Assembly: GCA_951802425.1 (NCBI GenBank)
Contig: OX637798.1
Coordinates: forward strand, 310,001-374,000
DNA: 64,000 nucleotides
Origin: Clavaria fumosa
Taxonomy: Eukaryota; Basidiomycota; Agaricomycetes; Agaricales; Clavariaceae
Direction of reading: 5' to 3'
Shown here in pieces: positions 11,480 through 22,715 of the stretch. Numbering within the stretch: position 1 is the stretch's first letter; every line of letters begins with the position of its first letter. The notes under the pieces are model-generated. The model was given only the letters and a program-made list of their open reading frames with translations, was not told the DNA's origin and made no database searches. The translations under genes and the position numbers were made by a program.

Positions 11480-13155
11480 CAACGAACCAACCCCCATACT
11501 CGCGCAGGCCACAATTCATTCCTTTTCATCTCACTTTCCTTGCCTCTCCTTTTTGCGCTTGTTTTCACATTCCAAATTCACAGACATATATACACAAGAA
11601 AAAACACCAAAAAAACAAAAAAAAACTATCTACTACTTGCAAGCTTTTTCTTTCCCCTTTCACAACCCTTCTGCCCCTTCCCCACTTGTGACTTTTTCTT
11701 TCTCTCCCCCCTTCTCCTCCTCTCCAGCCTCAGGACCCTTCAACTCCATGCCCCATTGGTCCACCCTTGGAATATCCAACAATTCCCTCCTCACATGATG
11801 CTGCTCTTGCTCTGCCCATTTTTCCACCCACAACAGGAGCTCTTTGGGCAACTTCAGCAAGAGGTCTTCATAGGCAAAGAAGACTGTCTCCAGTCCTTGT
11901 TGTCCATGAAAGCAAGCCTCATGGAGCTCACCGATGGTTGTCACACACTTACTGCACAACTCTAAAAAAAACAATCTTCAGTTTGTCGCCAAGAATATGA
12001 AGACTTGTGATGACTTACCTTTTTCCTGCTCCCTACTCACTGACAGCTCCTCCTCCATTCTTTCTACAGTCATGAACACTCCTATAAAACATGGATTAGT
12101 TTATACTATACCCGCAACTGTGGAACTTACTGTGTTCTGATTCCTCAGCTTCCTCCAGTCTATGCCAAACCTCCTCCAGTTCAATCTTTTGATCTAGATA
12201 AACATGAAGGATCAGTTAAAACATCACGAAATGAAAATTACCACTTACCTTCCCACTCCCCATGGAGAGCCTCGAACTCTCTCTCCACTCCTTCAGCCCA
12301 CACCATTAATTCCGCAACTTTTGCATCCACAGTTTTGGACATGGACATCTGTGACTTCTTCTTCCGATGTCTCCACAGTTTCGGTGACTTGCCTCTTTGA
12401 CATTGAAGGGCCAGGTGTCAGTGACTGGGACTTTGTTTGCATCCATTTGCTGCATGTTGGTCATGACGGACTCTCTGGCGCCAGTATCGCAACTTGCGAT
12501 GTCCTTATTCGACTCGTGACCTTAGGCGTCACCACCCCCATCGTCTCCGACCCTTCGGTGCGCTTCAACGCCTTGTTGATCTTCACATCATCCCATCCAT
12601 ACTCATTCTTGACATGCCATTGACAAAATTCCTGGACCCATGAGCATTTCCTGTGGTCCTCCACACACTGATGACACTTGCCAGCAGTGCTGCACTCACA
12701 ATGTCTGCCCTTTGTGACACAGTTGTTGCAACCCTGAGATTTAACAATCAGAAGAAATGAATGGGAACGAGAATTACTATTACACACCTCTTGCTCCCTT
12801 TCATTCCACTCTTTGTTCTCCTTTACTGATCCGATTTTCCTCCATGACTGCACGAGCTCTGCAGGTGATGGATCTACTTCACCCATGACATTCTCCATCG
12901 CCCCACTTGGGCCTGTGACATCGCCACCATCTCGCTCGTGCCTGCGATGTTTCTTCGTGCCTTCTTGCGGCCCGCTGCCTCAATTCGAAGATGCGCACAT
13001 CGTGCCTGTTCAGCCTTTTGATGGGCCAGTGCATCTTCCAAGATCCCCAAGTTGATGCCGGGCTCTGTCTCATTGTAGATGTGTGATTCATGCATGAACT
13101 CAGTTTTGTTATTGTCAGTTTCAGGCTCATGTTGTTTGACGAAGGCGGATACCAT
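11480..13155 (-). CDS. Antisense gene in element A with Zn2Cys6-like cluster
   Basis: Runs opposite to gag, between the gag end and the 3' LTR. The first exon frame starts at 13155 (MVSAFVKQHEPETDNNKTEF). A second frame (from 12898) is interrupted by a good 54-nt intron (12734-12787, GTGTGT...CTCAG) that joins NEREQE to GCNNCVTKGRHC. The cluster at 12644-12730 has spacing CX2CX6CX7CX2CX6C, close to the fungal Zn2Cys6 binuclear cluster, though with one extra Cys in the middle loop. A further frame at 11660-11974 (KLPKELLLWVEKWAEQEQHH) may be a later exon. Exon 1 and exon 2 frames do not join without a shift, so the copy may be damaged or my exon model incomplete. A DNA-binding or regulatory role is inferred only from the cysteine spacing. 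Confidence 0.5.
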
Positions 13156-13271
13156 GGTGGTTGGACTTAGAGAAAATTTTTGGGTGTTGTGACCTGATCA
13201 ACAAACATTGTGCTGACTAATTGTCATGTGATCTCCACTCTTGCAGGGCTCGAGGCATGAAGGGAGGGTAA

Positions 13272-14717
13272 TGTCAGGACCCATTCATTTTTCCTTGCCC
13301 AAGCTGATTCTACCAACACCTATGAACCTCCTGATGACCTGCTACAACCTTGCAAGCCCCTCTACATGCTTCCGGAAGCCTCTCCAACCTCCCCTGCATT
13401 CACATGACACTCGCAACCACCATGCCATACTTGCAATACCTCTCTCTGCCTCACCCCATGTGTATACTTTGCCTGGACCCACCATTTCAATGCACGACAT
13501 GCTGTTGTGCATCTTCTTCAGCCAGCATGTGACCCACCACATGACACCACTGACGCTACTCGCGTTACTTGCATTACCAACATCACTCATGTGACTTCTC
13601 ACCCAAGGTCACCCATGCCACTAGCATCACCACATGACTGCACTTATGACCTCATGACCTTAATGCTCAAATGCACCACCAATGGTCAGCTGTATTATTA
13701 CTTCAAATATGCGTCCCTTCTTCTCCTCAGTTGTCTATAACTACACTACTTATGATCCGAGAATCCCCCCATAGTTATAGCAACATATATACTTATTTAA
13801 CTAGGTCATGACTCATGACAGGTCATCTTCGTGACCTTACTTATGCATTCCTAACCCCTTGCAACCTTAGTAGAACATGTGCCTAGTCACTTTACGACTA
13901 AACATACCCTGTACTACTATAGTCTTGTCACTTGGTGACTTCTGTACTTTCCCTTTTTCATTATACCTTCTGTATGCATGTATATAAAGTCTCGCATGTA
14001 CTTACAGTACACTAGACTTGATATTGATGCACTTTTGGTTTAAGCTTGAGGCCATGACACCCTTTGAGCTTGGAACCATTGTGATTGATAGGTCTTGTCT
14101 CCCTTGGTGACCTCAAGATCACCAAGACACTTTTACTTTACTCTAACTCATCCTCCATGCTCGTACAACTCACACACCTAAGTATTCTCTCCTTTTGTCT
14201 TGGTACTGATTCTTCAAACTTTACAGGTTCTCCTGTCAGTGTGCAAAGTTATTGCCTTCACTGACACACTAACTCGACACCATTGTGACCACCTGCAACC
14301 CTCTCAACAACACCTCTTTCTTTCACCTTGTCTTTTTCCTTTCTTATGCTTTGTCGGTCAACTTCATGACCTTCTCAGCATTACCTATTTCTCCCACCTC
14401 ATCTATTTCTCTTTTTATGCTTCATCAGTCAACCTTGCAACCTTCTCAGCAACATCTCCTTTCTCCCAACTTGTCTTTTTCCCTTCCACACTTTGTCTAC
14501 CGACTTTGCGACCTTTCCAGTGACATCTCCCTTCTCCCTACTTGTCTATTTCCATTCTTACACCCTTTCAGATGTCTTTGCAACCTTCTGGGACCAAGCA
14601 TTCTCAACTGTGCTCAACAGTTGATTGGTCTTAGTGAGTTTCCAGGATTGGTCACCAACAAGTCAACTTGTGGCATTACTTATGAGACAGGACAGGCCCT
14701 AACAACAGGCCCTAACA
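13272..14717 (+). repeat. 3' LTR of element A
   Basis: Starts TGTCAGGACCC after a polypurine tract and ends CCCTAACA; the last 13 bp (ACAGGCCCTAACA) are tandemly duplicated at 14705-14717. TATA box 13981-13987, predicted RNA start 14014. Followed by a second primer-binding site and a second internal region, so the LTR is shared by two element bodies in tandem. Confidence 0.8.
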
Positions 14718-15010
14718 TAATATCAAGTCTCACCCTCGCCCCACCACTCAACACCAAGAATACCTTATTATGTCTACCAGTCACACTCCTCCCCAACCCA
14801 TTACTCACCACTTTCAAACATGCACAGGCAGCTGTGCAATTACTCCAATGGCCTTGAAGACAACCTGTGAGCCGCCCACCACCATTCAAGAGTGACCAGT
14901 GTCTGTTGTTCAGTCACAACCCGAAGAACCCACCCAAATCACTCCTAGCCACACTTCATCCCTGTGTGAAGAAGCCAAGTCCCTCATGGAACAGCTCAGC
15001 TACCCACCTT
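14718..15010 (+). repeat. Second, truncated element-A body after the shared LTR
   Basis: Repeats 7991-8275 (PBS, leader and gag start) with moderate divergence and is cut off near 15010 by copia sequence. LTR-body-LTR-body order is typical of unequal recombination between LTRs. Confidence 0.65.
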
Positions 15011-16690
15011 GCCGAGAGCCATCCAGTTCGTTTTGGGGAAGAAGCGACCACAGAGGAATATGAAGAAGCTGTTAGGGAGGGCATTCATCAGGCGTTCGTT
15101 GTCGTGGATGGCGATCCTCGCACTTACAAAGAGGCGATGAAGACTGGTCAGGCCAAAGAGTGGGAGATGGAATCGAGGCCGAGCTCGAACAGCTTCGTTC
15201 TTCAGGGACCTTTGAGTGGGTATCCAAGGTTCTGGATGGCTGCAAAGCAGTTGGAAGCCACATAGTCTTTCAAATGAAGAGGGATGGCAATGGAAAGGTG
15301 GTCAGATACAAGGCTAGGATAGTCGCGAAGGGGTTCTCACAGGTTCCGGGTCAAGACTTTGAGGTGACATTCGCATCCGTCGCATGTCTGTCGATGCTCC
15401 GAACCCTTCTGTCTATGGCTGCGAGGGAGGACTGGACCCTCCACCAGGTCGATGTTGTCTGGGCGTATCTGCGAGGCAACTTGAGTGAAGAAATCTACCT
15501 GGATCCACCAGACGGAACACATATGAATGAAAAGGACTGGTGAGTCTGGCACTTGTGGAGACCACTCTACAGCCTCAAGCAAGCTGGGAGACAATGGAAA
15601 ATAAAGCTAGGCGAGACCATGAAACGATTGGGCTTTGCCAGCAGGATGGCAGACAACTGTTTATATGTGAAGCAAGAGGAGAGGAAGGTGAAGATACTTG
15701 TACTGGTGTATGTCAATGATATGGTGGTCACGGTGGTGGATGTCCGTGATGTGAAGTGGTTTAAGACAGAGCTGGGAAAAGTCTTTCAATTTACCAACTT
15801 GGGAGAGCTGAAACACATTCTAGGAATTCAGGTCTGTCGCGACTGCATGGCCCACACAATCCAATTGGACCAGACAGCATATATTCAGGCACTTCTCACA
15901 CAGTATGGCATGGAAAATTCCACACCTGTAGCAACGCCAGCTGTTGTCAAGGAGAAATTGTCCATTTCAGATTGTCCTGCTTCTGATGCTGACCATGCCG
16001 CCTATGACAAGTTCACCTGGGGCTTTGGCTACCTTGAATGCCTCGGCGGTGTCCTGTATGTGATGCACACTTGACCGGATATCCAGTACACGACCAACAT
16101 CTGTGCCCAGTTCAGGGTGAATCCAGGAAGGCCACACCTCATCACTCTGAAGAGAGTTCTTCGCTACCTTAAGGGCATGGCTCAGCTTGGTCTAGTATTG
16201 GGAGGTAAAAAATGATGGCGTTAACCTCGTCAGATGGACAGATTCAGATTGGGCCCAAGATGCTGATGACTGACACTCGATTGCCGGCTTCGTCTTTGAC
16301 ATTGCTGGTGGCACAGTCTCATGGTCATCGAAGAAACAGCCAACAGTTGCTCTGTCTACTGTCGAAGCCGAGTATATGGCCTCTGCGAACGCGACCAAGG
16401 AGGCAGTTTGGCTGTGCTCGCTACTTACCGATCTCAGCTTTACTCCCTTCACCACAACAGTCATCCATGCTGACAACCAAGGCTGTATTGCACTCGCGAA
16501 GAATCCCATCACCCACTCGCATGCAAAACATATAGATATCTGCCACCACTTCGTTCGAGAGTGCATCGCCAGCGCCGAGGTCTCTTTCCAGTACTGCCCG
16601 ACGATGCAAATGATTGCGGACATCTTGACGAAGCCTCTGCCATGTGACCTGTTCGAAAAATTCTGGGTTGCTATCAGTGTACTTGAGTAG
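15010..16690 (+). pseudogene. Ty1/copia RT-RNase H fragment
   Basis: From RFGEEATTEEYEEAVREG through the copia reverse transcriptase (VGSHIVFQMKRDGNGKVVRY, YKARIVAKGFSQVPGQDFEV, WRPLYSLKQAGRQWK) to RNase H (STVEAEYMASANATKEAVWL, HADNQGCIALAKNPITHSHA) and the terminal ILTKPL. The catalytic YVDD box reads YVND. Frames change near 15160 and 16215, and stops interrupt at 15541 and 16072. Gag, protease and integrase are absent. The left junction falls inside element-A sequence. Confidence 0.8.
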
Positions 16691-16799
16691 TGGGAGCTCG
16701 GCAAGTGGGAGTGACGAAGAGCATATCCAGATGCCTCGTCCCGACTCACTCGGATCCATCGTTCTCCTGCCGCTCTTCTCTTGTACTTTGATTCATTCA

Positions 16800-18088
16800 G
16801 CCTTTAGACTCTTGCTTCGTAGTCTCTCTTTTTCCATAAGTACTCCCATGATAGTTTACCAGGAGTTCACGCATTACTGCTCTCTCGTGTGAACTCCAAG
16901 TCCATATCATCTTGTAATACTTCACACTACATAGTACTAACAATATATGTGTTACTGCTCTCTCACACGAACTCCAGAGTTGCGCTGCTGAGAGAGCCAG
17001 GCCAAAGCCCTTTATATTGGCTTGGCTCTGGCTTGGCCTGGCCCAGGCCGGGGCTTTTGTATAGACCAATAATGTACATAGAGGGACAGAGAAAATGATG
17101 TAGGATACATACATGATATAGTTGGGATGATGGATGTGAATACAGTGGTTGCACAGCACATCTCTGGATGGGTAGAACAAAAGAGTGTAGCACAGAGTAG
17201 GGGCACAGGATGAGGAAGTCACAGTACCAGCCACAGATCAGGACAGAATGCCTCCATGAACGTTCACTTAAAGATGGTGCCAGGGAACTGCAGGCGAGAA
17301 GGAGGTCACTGGCTCTAACCACAAGATGAGAGGGAAAGCCAAGCACCAGGAATGCTTGCCTCCACCTCCGCACACTCAATGTGGGTTCATCTGCCTGTCG
17401 TCAATTATGTTGTTTTGCAGTCGTTCTTGCTCCAATTCCAGCCTCGGAGGCTGCAGCCTCACAGCCCAGCTCAGGGCTTGGAAATGTCTGGGCCAGGCCA
17501 AAAGCCTCCAGAAGCCGACCAGATGGCCCGGCCTGGCCTGGCCTGGCCCAGCTGACGGCCCAAAGCCGGGCCGTGTCCATCACTAGGTACATGTGTGCGA
17601 TATTTCGTTTCGACATGGCATTGAGGGTAGCCTGGATGGTGATTAGCCAATTTCCAATCAAGAACCATGGGCAAACCTTGTCCATAGCAGGGCCATTCCT
17701 TTGCGCAGCCTTCGCACCTCGACCACCCCGACCTGACCCCGACTCCGACCCGGACCTCCGCCTCTGTTGTGTTTTGCACCCAGATCATCAATCTTCTGTT
17801 GCTTGCTGCTTCCAGGTCTGTCATCACCATCATCACTATTGTCATCTCTAGCGGGATGTTTCTTCTTTCCATTTGTCTGTTCCAGCCTGTCCAGCTTTCT
17901 CAGCAGTGCAACTCTGGAGTTTGCACAAGAGAGCAGTAACATGTGTATTGTTAGTACTATGTAGTGTGAAGTCTTACAAGATGATATGGACCTGGAGTTC
18001 GTGTGAGAGAGTGGTAATGCATGAACTCCTACAAGACTATTGCAGGAGTACTTAAGGATGAAAGAAGACTATGAAGGAAGAGCTAAAG
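16800..18088. mobile_element. Element with about 200-bp inverted ends, GGCCTGG-rich core
   Basis: 16800-16995 and 17895-18088 are inverted copies (CCTTTAG...AAGTACTCC outer blocks, shared ACTTCACACTACATAGTACT). Each arm itself contains two copies of an ACTGCTCTCTCxxxxGAACTCC unit. The core has short GGCCTGGCCTGG repeats and no convincing transposase. Exact termini and target duplication were not found; two inverted LTRs are an alternative. Confidence 0.5.
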
Positions 18089-18204
18089 GGGGACTTCCTT
18101 TCTAGGCAACCACATCAACACACACAGAAAAACGAGCAGGGAGAAACAAAAAACCCATCAAGACTTGGGATGCTGTGGTCCAGTTCAGGGTTCACACTAT
18201 TCCC

Positions 18205-19605
18205 CACTGTAGGCCCCAAGTTGGGTGAAAATCACCACACAAAGAACCCTGAAATGTGGTGAATATCTATGGTTTCCTAAGTGAAAATCACCATGACTAG
18301 TTGATAATCAAGTGTTTATTGGGTACAAAGAATGGGTGATTTTCACTACTTTTATGTCTGAATTCACCCACTGTTTTTTGGGTGAATATCACTACAATAC
18401 AAGTGTATTTTAAACTGATCTCTAATAGATGGATTTCACTCTATCATTGGTGCCTTTTAAGCTGATCTAATAGGTGAATTTCATGTTAGTTTTTGGGTCA
18501 TCTTAGCCATAATCTTAGGTATTTTTCACTATCTTTCACCATAAGAAATTGTACAAAATTAATTTATTGATGATATCTCGAAACTGTATTGGTTGATAAT
18601 CAGGTAAATGAAATGGGTTATTTTTGGCACATATATGACCAAACACACCTGCTGCTCTCCAGGTGAATGTCACTGCTAACAAGCACATTTCAACTTGATA
18701 TTTTAGGTGGATTTTACATACTTTCAGTGATTTTAACTCTATCTCCAAGTGTTTTTTTAGCCTGTAAATTATGCACTCAGTGGGAGTTGAACCCAAGCAC
18801 TCATGGAATTGGACTCAACCCACAACTGCTGTGTTACCCATTACACTACAGTCCCCATCTAGACAATAAGATTTTGTGGCTTAATGTCACTCAAATTGGG
18901 AGGTGTATCACTCAATATCCTCCAGTTTAATATCACTTAGATTGAGGGGTGTATTGTATCACTCAAAGTCCTCCAGTTTAATCACTCAATATCTTCCAGT
19001 TTAATCACTCAATATCTTCCAGTTTAATATCACTTAAATTAAGGGGTGCATTGTATCACTCAATATCCTTCAGTTCAATATCACTCAAATTAAATGGGTG
19101 TATTGTATCACTCAATATTTTCCAGTTCAATATCACTCAAATTGAGATGTATTATATCACTCAATATCCTTCAATTTAATATCACTCAAATTAATGGGGT
19201 GTATTGTATCACTCAATATCCTCCAGCTTAATATCACCCAAATTGGGGGGTGTATTATATAACTCAATCTCATCCTGTTGAATATCCCTTGATGTAAAGA
19301 GTGTTTTGTACTACCCAATATCTTCTAGTTGAATATCACCCATACTGGGGGGTGTATTATATAACTCAATCTCATTATGTTGAATATCCCTTGATTTCAA
19401 GAGTGTTTTGCACAACCTAAAATCCTCCAGTTTAATATCACCCAAATTGAGGGTGTATTATATAACTCAATCTTATCTAGTAAATATCCCTTGATTTTCA
19501 TGGTGATTAGAAATCACCCATCACCTGTTTTGCACTGATTTTTGGGTGAAACTCATAAATCATCTGACCAGATGGTGATAACAACCTTCTATTGGGTCCA
19601 TAGTG
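18205..19605. mobile_element. CACTA-like non-autonomous element filled by a minisatellite
   Basis: Left end CACTGTAGGCCCCAAGTT and inverted right end CACTATGGACCCAATAG are related; flanks share CCCC, compatible with a 3-bp duplication. Subterminal regions repeat GGTGAAAATCACC-like palindromes, as CACTA elements often carry subterminal repeats. No ORF of note. Superfamily assignment is tentative. Confidence 0.45.
18890..19500. repeat. Minisatellite of about 50-60 bp units
   Basis: Around ten imperfect copies built from ATATCACTCAAATT, GGGTGTATTGTATCACT and CAATATCCTCCAGTTTA. It lies wholly inside the CACTA-like element. Confidence 0.75.
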
Positions 19606-20215
19606 CCCCATTTCCCTGAACTGCTTTGAACTGGTTCAGAACCAGAACCAGCCAAGGATTTTCCCAATTTGTACAGTACACCATACATGTATCAGCTGTG
19701 TATCAGCGCTGCATATTGTGTCTCAGTGCCACACAGACTCCTTCAACCCCAACAGGAGCATTGTGTTTCAGGGCAGGAAACATGTTACAACTACATGATG
19801 ATGGTGAGTGAGCATGCATGAGATTACATACCTATCCAGGGATCTGCAACAGCATCAGAGCATGCATTCTTGAGTGGTGGGTTGACAGGGACAGCCCTGT
19901 GCAACCGCTTGAATGTCCACCTCTTTGAGGCCCTCCAACTGCTGAAGAGTGCATACTGAAATGGCACTGTGAGTTTGGCTGCCCCTGCTTCTTGATCACT
20001 GTTGCTTGAGTGTCTGTGTACTTGTAACTATGTATCTACTGCCAATGATGTGGTTGAAGTTCTGAACCTGCTCAGAACTGGACTGGACCTGAGGTTCAGT
20101 CCCTAAGTGGTCCCATTTGTGGTTCATATTTTTCAAGGAACTGGACCTTAGGTCCAGTTCCAGGTTCAAAAAATTCTTGAAAAGACCAGACCAAACCGGA
20201 CTGTGGCATCCCTAG
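19606..20215. repeat. GAACTGG/CCAGTTC-rich MITE-like repeat
   Basis: Contains inverted arrays of GAACTGGTTCAGAACC and GGTCCAGTTCCAGGTTC and ends in GTGGCATCCCTAG, resembling a hAT terminus. A similar composition occurs at 46385-46924. Left terminus and target duplication were not resolved. Confidence 0.4.
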
Positions 20216-20239
20216 TCTGTGCCGCCCTAACACCAGGGC

Positions 20240-20819
20240 ACAAAGAAGTATTGGTGCACTCACAAGGAAGAATGAGAAAGTTCATCATTGAAAGAGACAT
20301 GACAAACGATGATACCATGGCATGATCAGACAACCCACCAATGGAAAGGGCCCTGGTGGAGAAAGCCAACATGGCCATAGACCTAATGGCAGACACCTTC
20401 CCAGGATGCCCCCCCATCAACAAACTATTCATAGGCGCACAGAAGCTAACCCATGGATGCATCCTGTACCTCATGGCAAACAAAGAGGCTGCAGAATGGA
20501 TAAGACAAGAAGATGTCAAGAGAGGCTTTACTGACCACTATGGGGTTCTGATAAAGGTAAGGAAACAGGGATATGGAGTTATATGCAAGTATGTACCAGT
20601 GTCCTTCAACCCCAACACTGGAAACACAACAATCGAAATCGTCAATGAGCTCCTGGCTGGAGCCATCAAAGAAGCTAAGTACCTGAAAGACCCAAAGAAA
20701 TGCACCACAAACCAGAAAACTGCCTTTGTTCTACTAACCTTCAGAACTGCAAAACAAGCCAACAAAACACTAAGGGAAGGTCTCATAATCAAGGGCAAGA
20801 AGATCTTCGGACGCAAGGA
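20240..20819 (+). pseudogene. LINE (Tad-like) ORF1, first part
   Basis: Open frame from 20341 (MERALVEKANMAIDLMADTF) through YGVICKYVPVSFNP and FRTAKQANKTLREGLIIKGK to FGRKDIL, where gypsy B interrupts it. The rest continues at 26668 with CCHC-type zinc knuckles. The layout (RRM-like N-terminal region, then knuckles) is that of non-LTR retrotransposon ORF1 RNA-binding proteins. No ORF2 (endonuclease/RT) is present in the window. Confidence 0.6.
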
Positions 20820-20824
20820 CATCC

Positions 20825-20909
20825 TGTTATGGCTCACTGCTTAGTCAGTCCTGGGCAGGCTAGCTGGGCAGGATGCGGACAGGGAGGGTAAATTGAGAAT
20901 AACAAGACT
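20825..20909 (-). repeat. Inverted R-U5 segment ending in the PBS
   Basis: Exact inverse of 26578-26662 except G/A at one CpG. Its inner boundary AATAACAAGACT (20898-20909) is both the complement of the predicted RNA 5' end (AGTCTTGTTATT, 26578-26589, 35 nt after TATATATA) and the primer-binding site that should precede the leader. The inverted repeat thus covers exactly the segment from the transcription start to the LTR end. Confidence 0.85.
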
Positions 20910-20914
20910 GACCA

Positions 20915-22715
20915 CCACCGCCTCCTACCAGGACCCGGTTATTTCTCTACCTCACCCTGGATTCCTACGCACCCTACGTCACGCGAACGAACGACCCCGT
21001 CGACTGCGAATACCACCAACAGCAATACACCCAACATCTGCCAGCTCCCCTTGGATTAACGGAAGCTAGAGAAACGTGGAGATGACAACAACTCTGATAT
21101 ATCGACATACGAACCCCTACCGCGATTACCCACCCGAATACCCCTGAATACCACCGCTACCCACACAGCACAGTTTACCGAGGAGTTGAAAGACAATTCA
21201 TTCCTACTGGACTACTTACGTCACGAGCTCTCAGGCACCAGCGACTTTACAAGAACTATACCGTCAAAGACCTCCCGCGACTACTATACGAACAACTTTT
21301 CGATCTTTGGGTCGAACAACAAGAACGAGACATCGCCGAGGACCTAGAAGGCCTCGACATCGACCAAATCGAAAATATCCCGACCCCCGCTTCCACCGAA
21401 GCCCCCGCATCTTCGCGCGCCCCCTCGCCCATACCCACCACCCGCACTTTCGCCGACAAGTGCATGCAGACGCATCCCCCGGACCGCTTCATCTCAGCCG
21501 TCGGATACCATACCGAGTACCTCATCGATACCGCCACCAGATCCATTGTGGATTGGAAGCCCCGTGCCAATATCCCCTATCCCTCCGTTTCTATTCGACG
21601 CTCCCGGATCCCCGCTAACGTTCCCATGACCACTGTCACCCTGACAAACATCCCCGACCTTCTCGCCACCAGAGAACACGCTGCCCGACACCGATCCACC
21701 ATCCAGATATCTCAGCCCGGCCCTGTCGAGCCAATCGTCAACACCGAAGATGTCTACTCCCCAGCCCCCTCATCCGTCTCATCAATCGAGCCGTACGACC
21801 TTGACACTGATGTCGAGTAGTGGTCTCTCGGTCAGAGACTTCAATGGTAGCAAAACCAGCTACCGCACATTCAAACGTCAGTTCACACTCCTCTTCGCCT
21901 GTGAGCCTGACCGCTATGAAACCGACACAAAGAAAATCTACTTTGTCCTCAATAAGATGTGCCTAGGATACACGGAGGAATGGGCTAACGCCTGCGTCGA
22001 CCGGATCATAGAAATGGAAACCACAGGTAACTGGGGAAATTTCATTAATGACCTAGACGACGAATTCCTCGACACGGCCGACAAGACACGTGCCCTTGCC
22101 AACCTCCAGAAGCTCCGGCAGAGCGGGAAGACCACCTGCGAGTTCTTCATGGAATTCGACCGGCTCTACCGTCAAGCCCACCTCACCATTGCCCACCACG
22201 AATCGGTACTCATTGAGTACCTCAAGAACGGCCTCAACCAGCCTCTGGTTGAGAAAATATACAACAGCGACGAACTCCCCGCAACCTACATCGGGTGGAG
22301 GAACAAGGCCATACGCATGGACGACTTATGGCAAGAATTCAAGTCCCTCCGCAAAGCTCGCGCCCCGGCCCCTCCGGCCCGCCCTGCGACTCCGCAAACT
22401 CGCGCCCCTGTTACGCCCACGACCACCCCACACCCCGATGCGATGATCGTCGACCGCTCGCGACCCAAGCCCGCTGAGGTACAGTGTTACAACTGTCGTG
22501 GCTTCGGCCACATCTCGAAGAATTGCCCGCTCCCGCCTACGTGACGCACCCAGCAGGTCCGAAGAGTCATTTCCCTCCCTGCCCCGATCGCCCCGATACC
22601 CGCGACCGCCTCAAGCGATGAGCTGGAAGAAATGCAGGCCAAGATTGCGAGGTTAAAGGATCTGGTTGATGTGAGAGATAAACAAATCGCAGATTTTGGA
22701 AATGGCAAAGATTGA
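20915..22715 (+). pseudogene. gag of gypsy B
   Basis: The N-terminal part is broken by frame changes near 21250 and 21760 (EELKDNSFLLDYLRHELSGT; then DLPRLLYEQLFDLW; HPPDRFISAVGYHTEYLID). The capsid is open from 21750: SKTSYRTFKRQFTLLFAC, NKMCLGYTEEWANACVDRII, DEFLDTADKTRALANLQKL. The zinc knuckle is CYNCRGFGHISKNC. A TGA at 22542, probably from CGA, precedes a coiled-coil tail (DELEEMQAKIARLKDLVDV) that reads to a TGA at 22713. The gag end overlaps the pol frame by 34 nt (22682-22715) in the -1 frame, which suggests frameshift expression of pol. Confidence 0.75.

Larger units (their letters stand above)
7524..14717 (+). mobile_element. LTR retrotransposon A: gag and antisense gene, no pol
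   Basis: Layout: truncated 5' LTR (7524-7990), self-priming PBS, gag (8120-11476, split by a solo LTR at 9293-10769), an antisense six-cysteine gene (13155 to about 11480), a polypurine tract (GAAGGGAGGGTAA, 13259-13271) and a full 3' LTR (13272-14717). No protease, RT, RNase H or integrase motif can be found between the gag zinc knuckle and the 3' LTR, so the element is non-autonomous by structure rather than by simple decay. The LTR is unusually long (about 1.45 kb) with a polypyrimidine 3' third. LTR fragments of this family recur at 42293-43844 and 43855-60455. Confidence 0.75.

Noticed and set aside
18890..19500. CRISPR-like array
   Set aside because: Units are contiguous, imperfect tandem repeats without unique spacers; the genome is eukaryotic.
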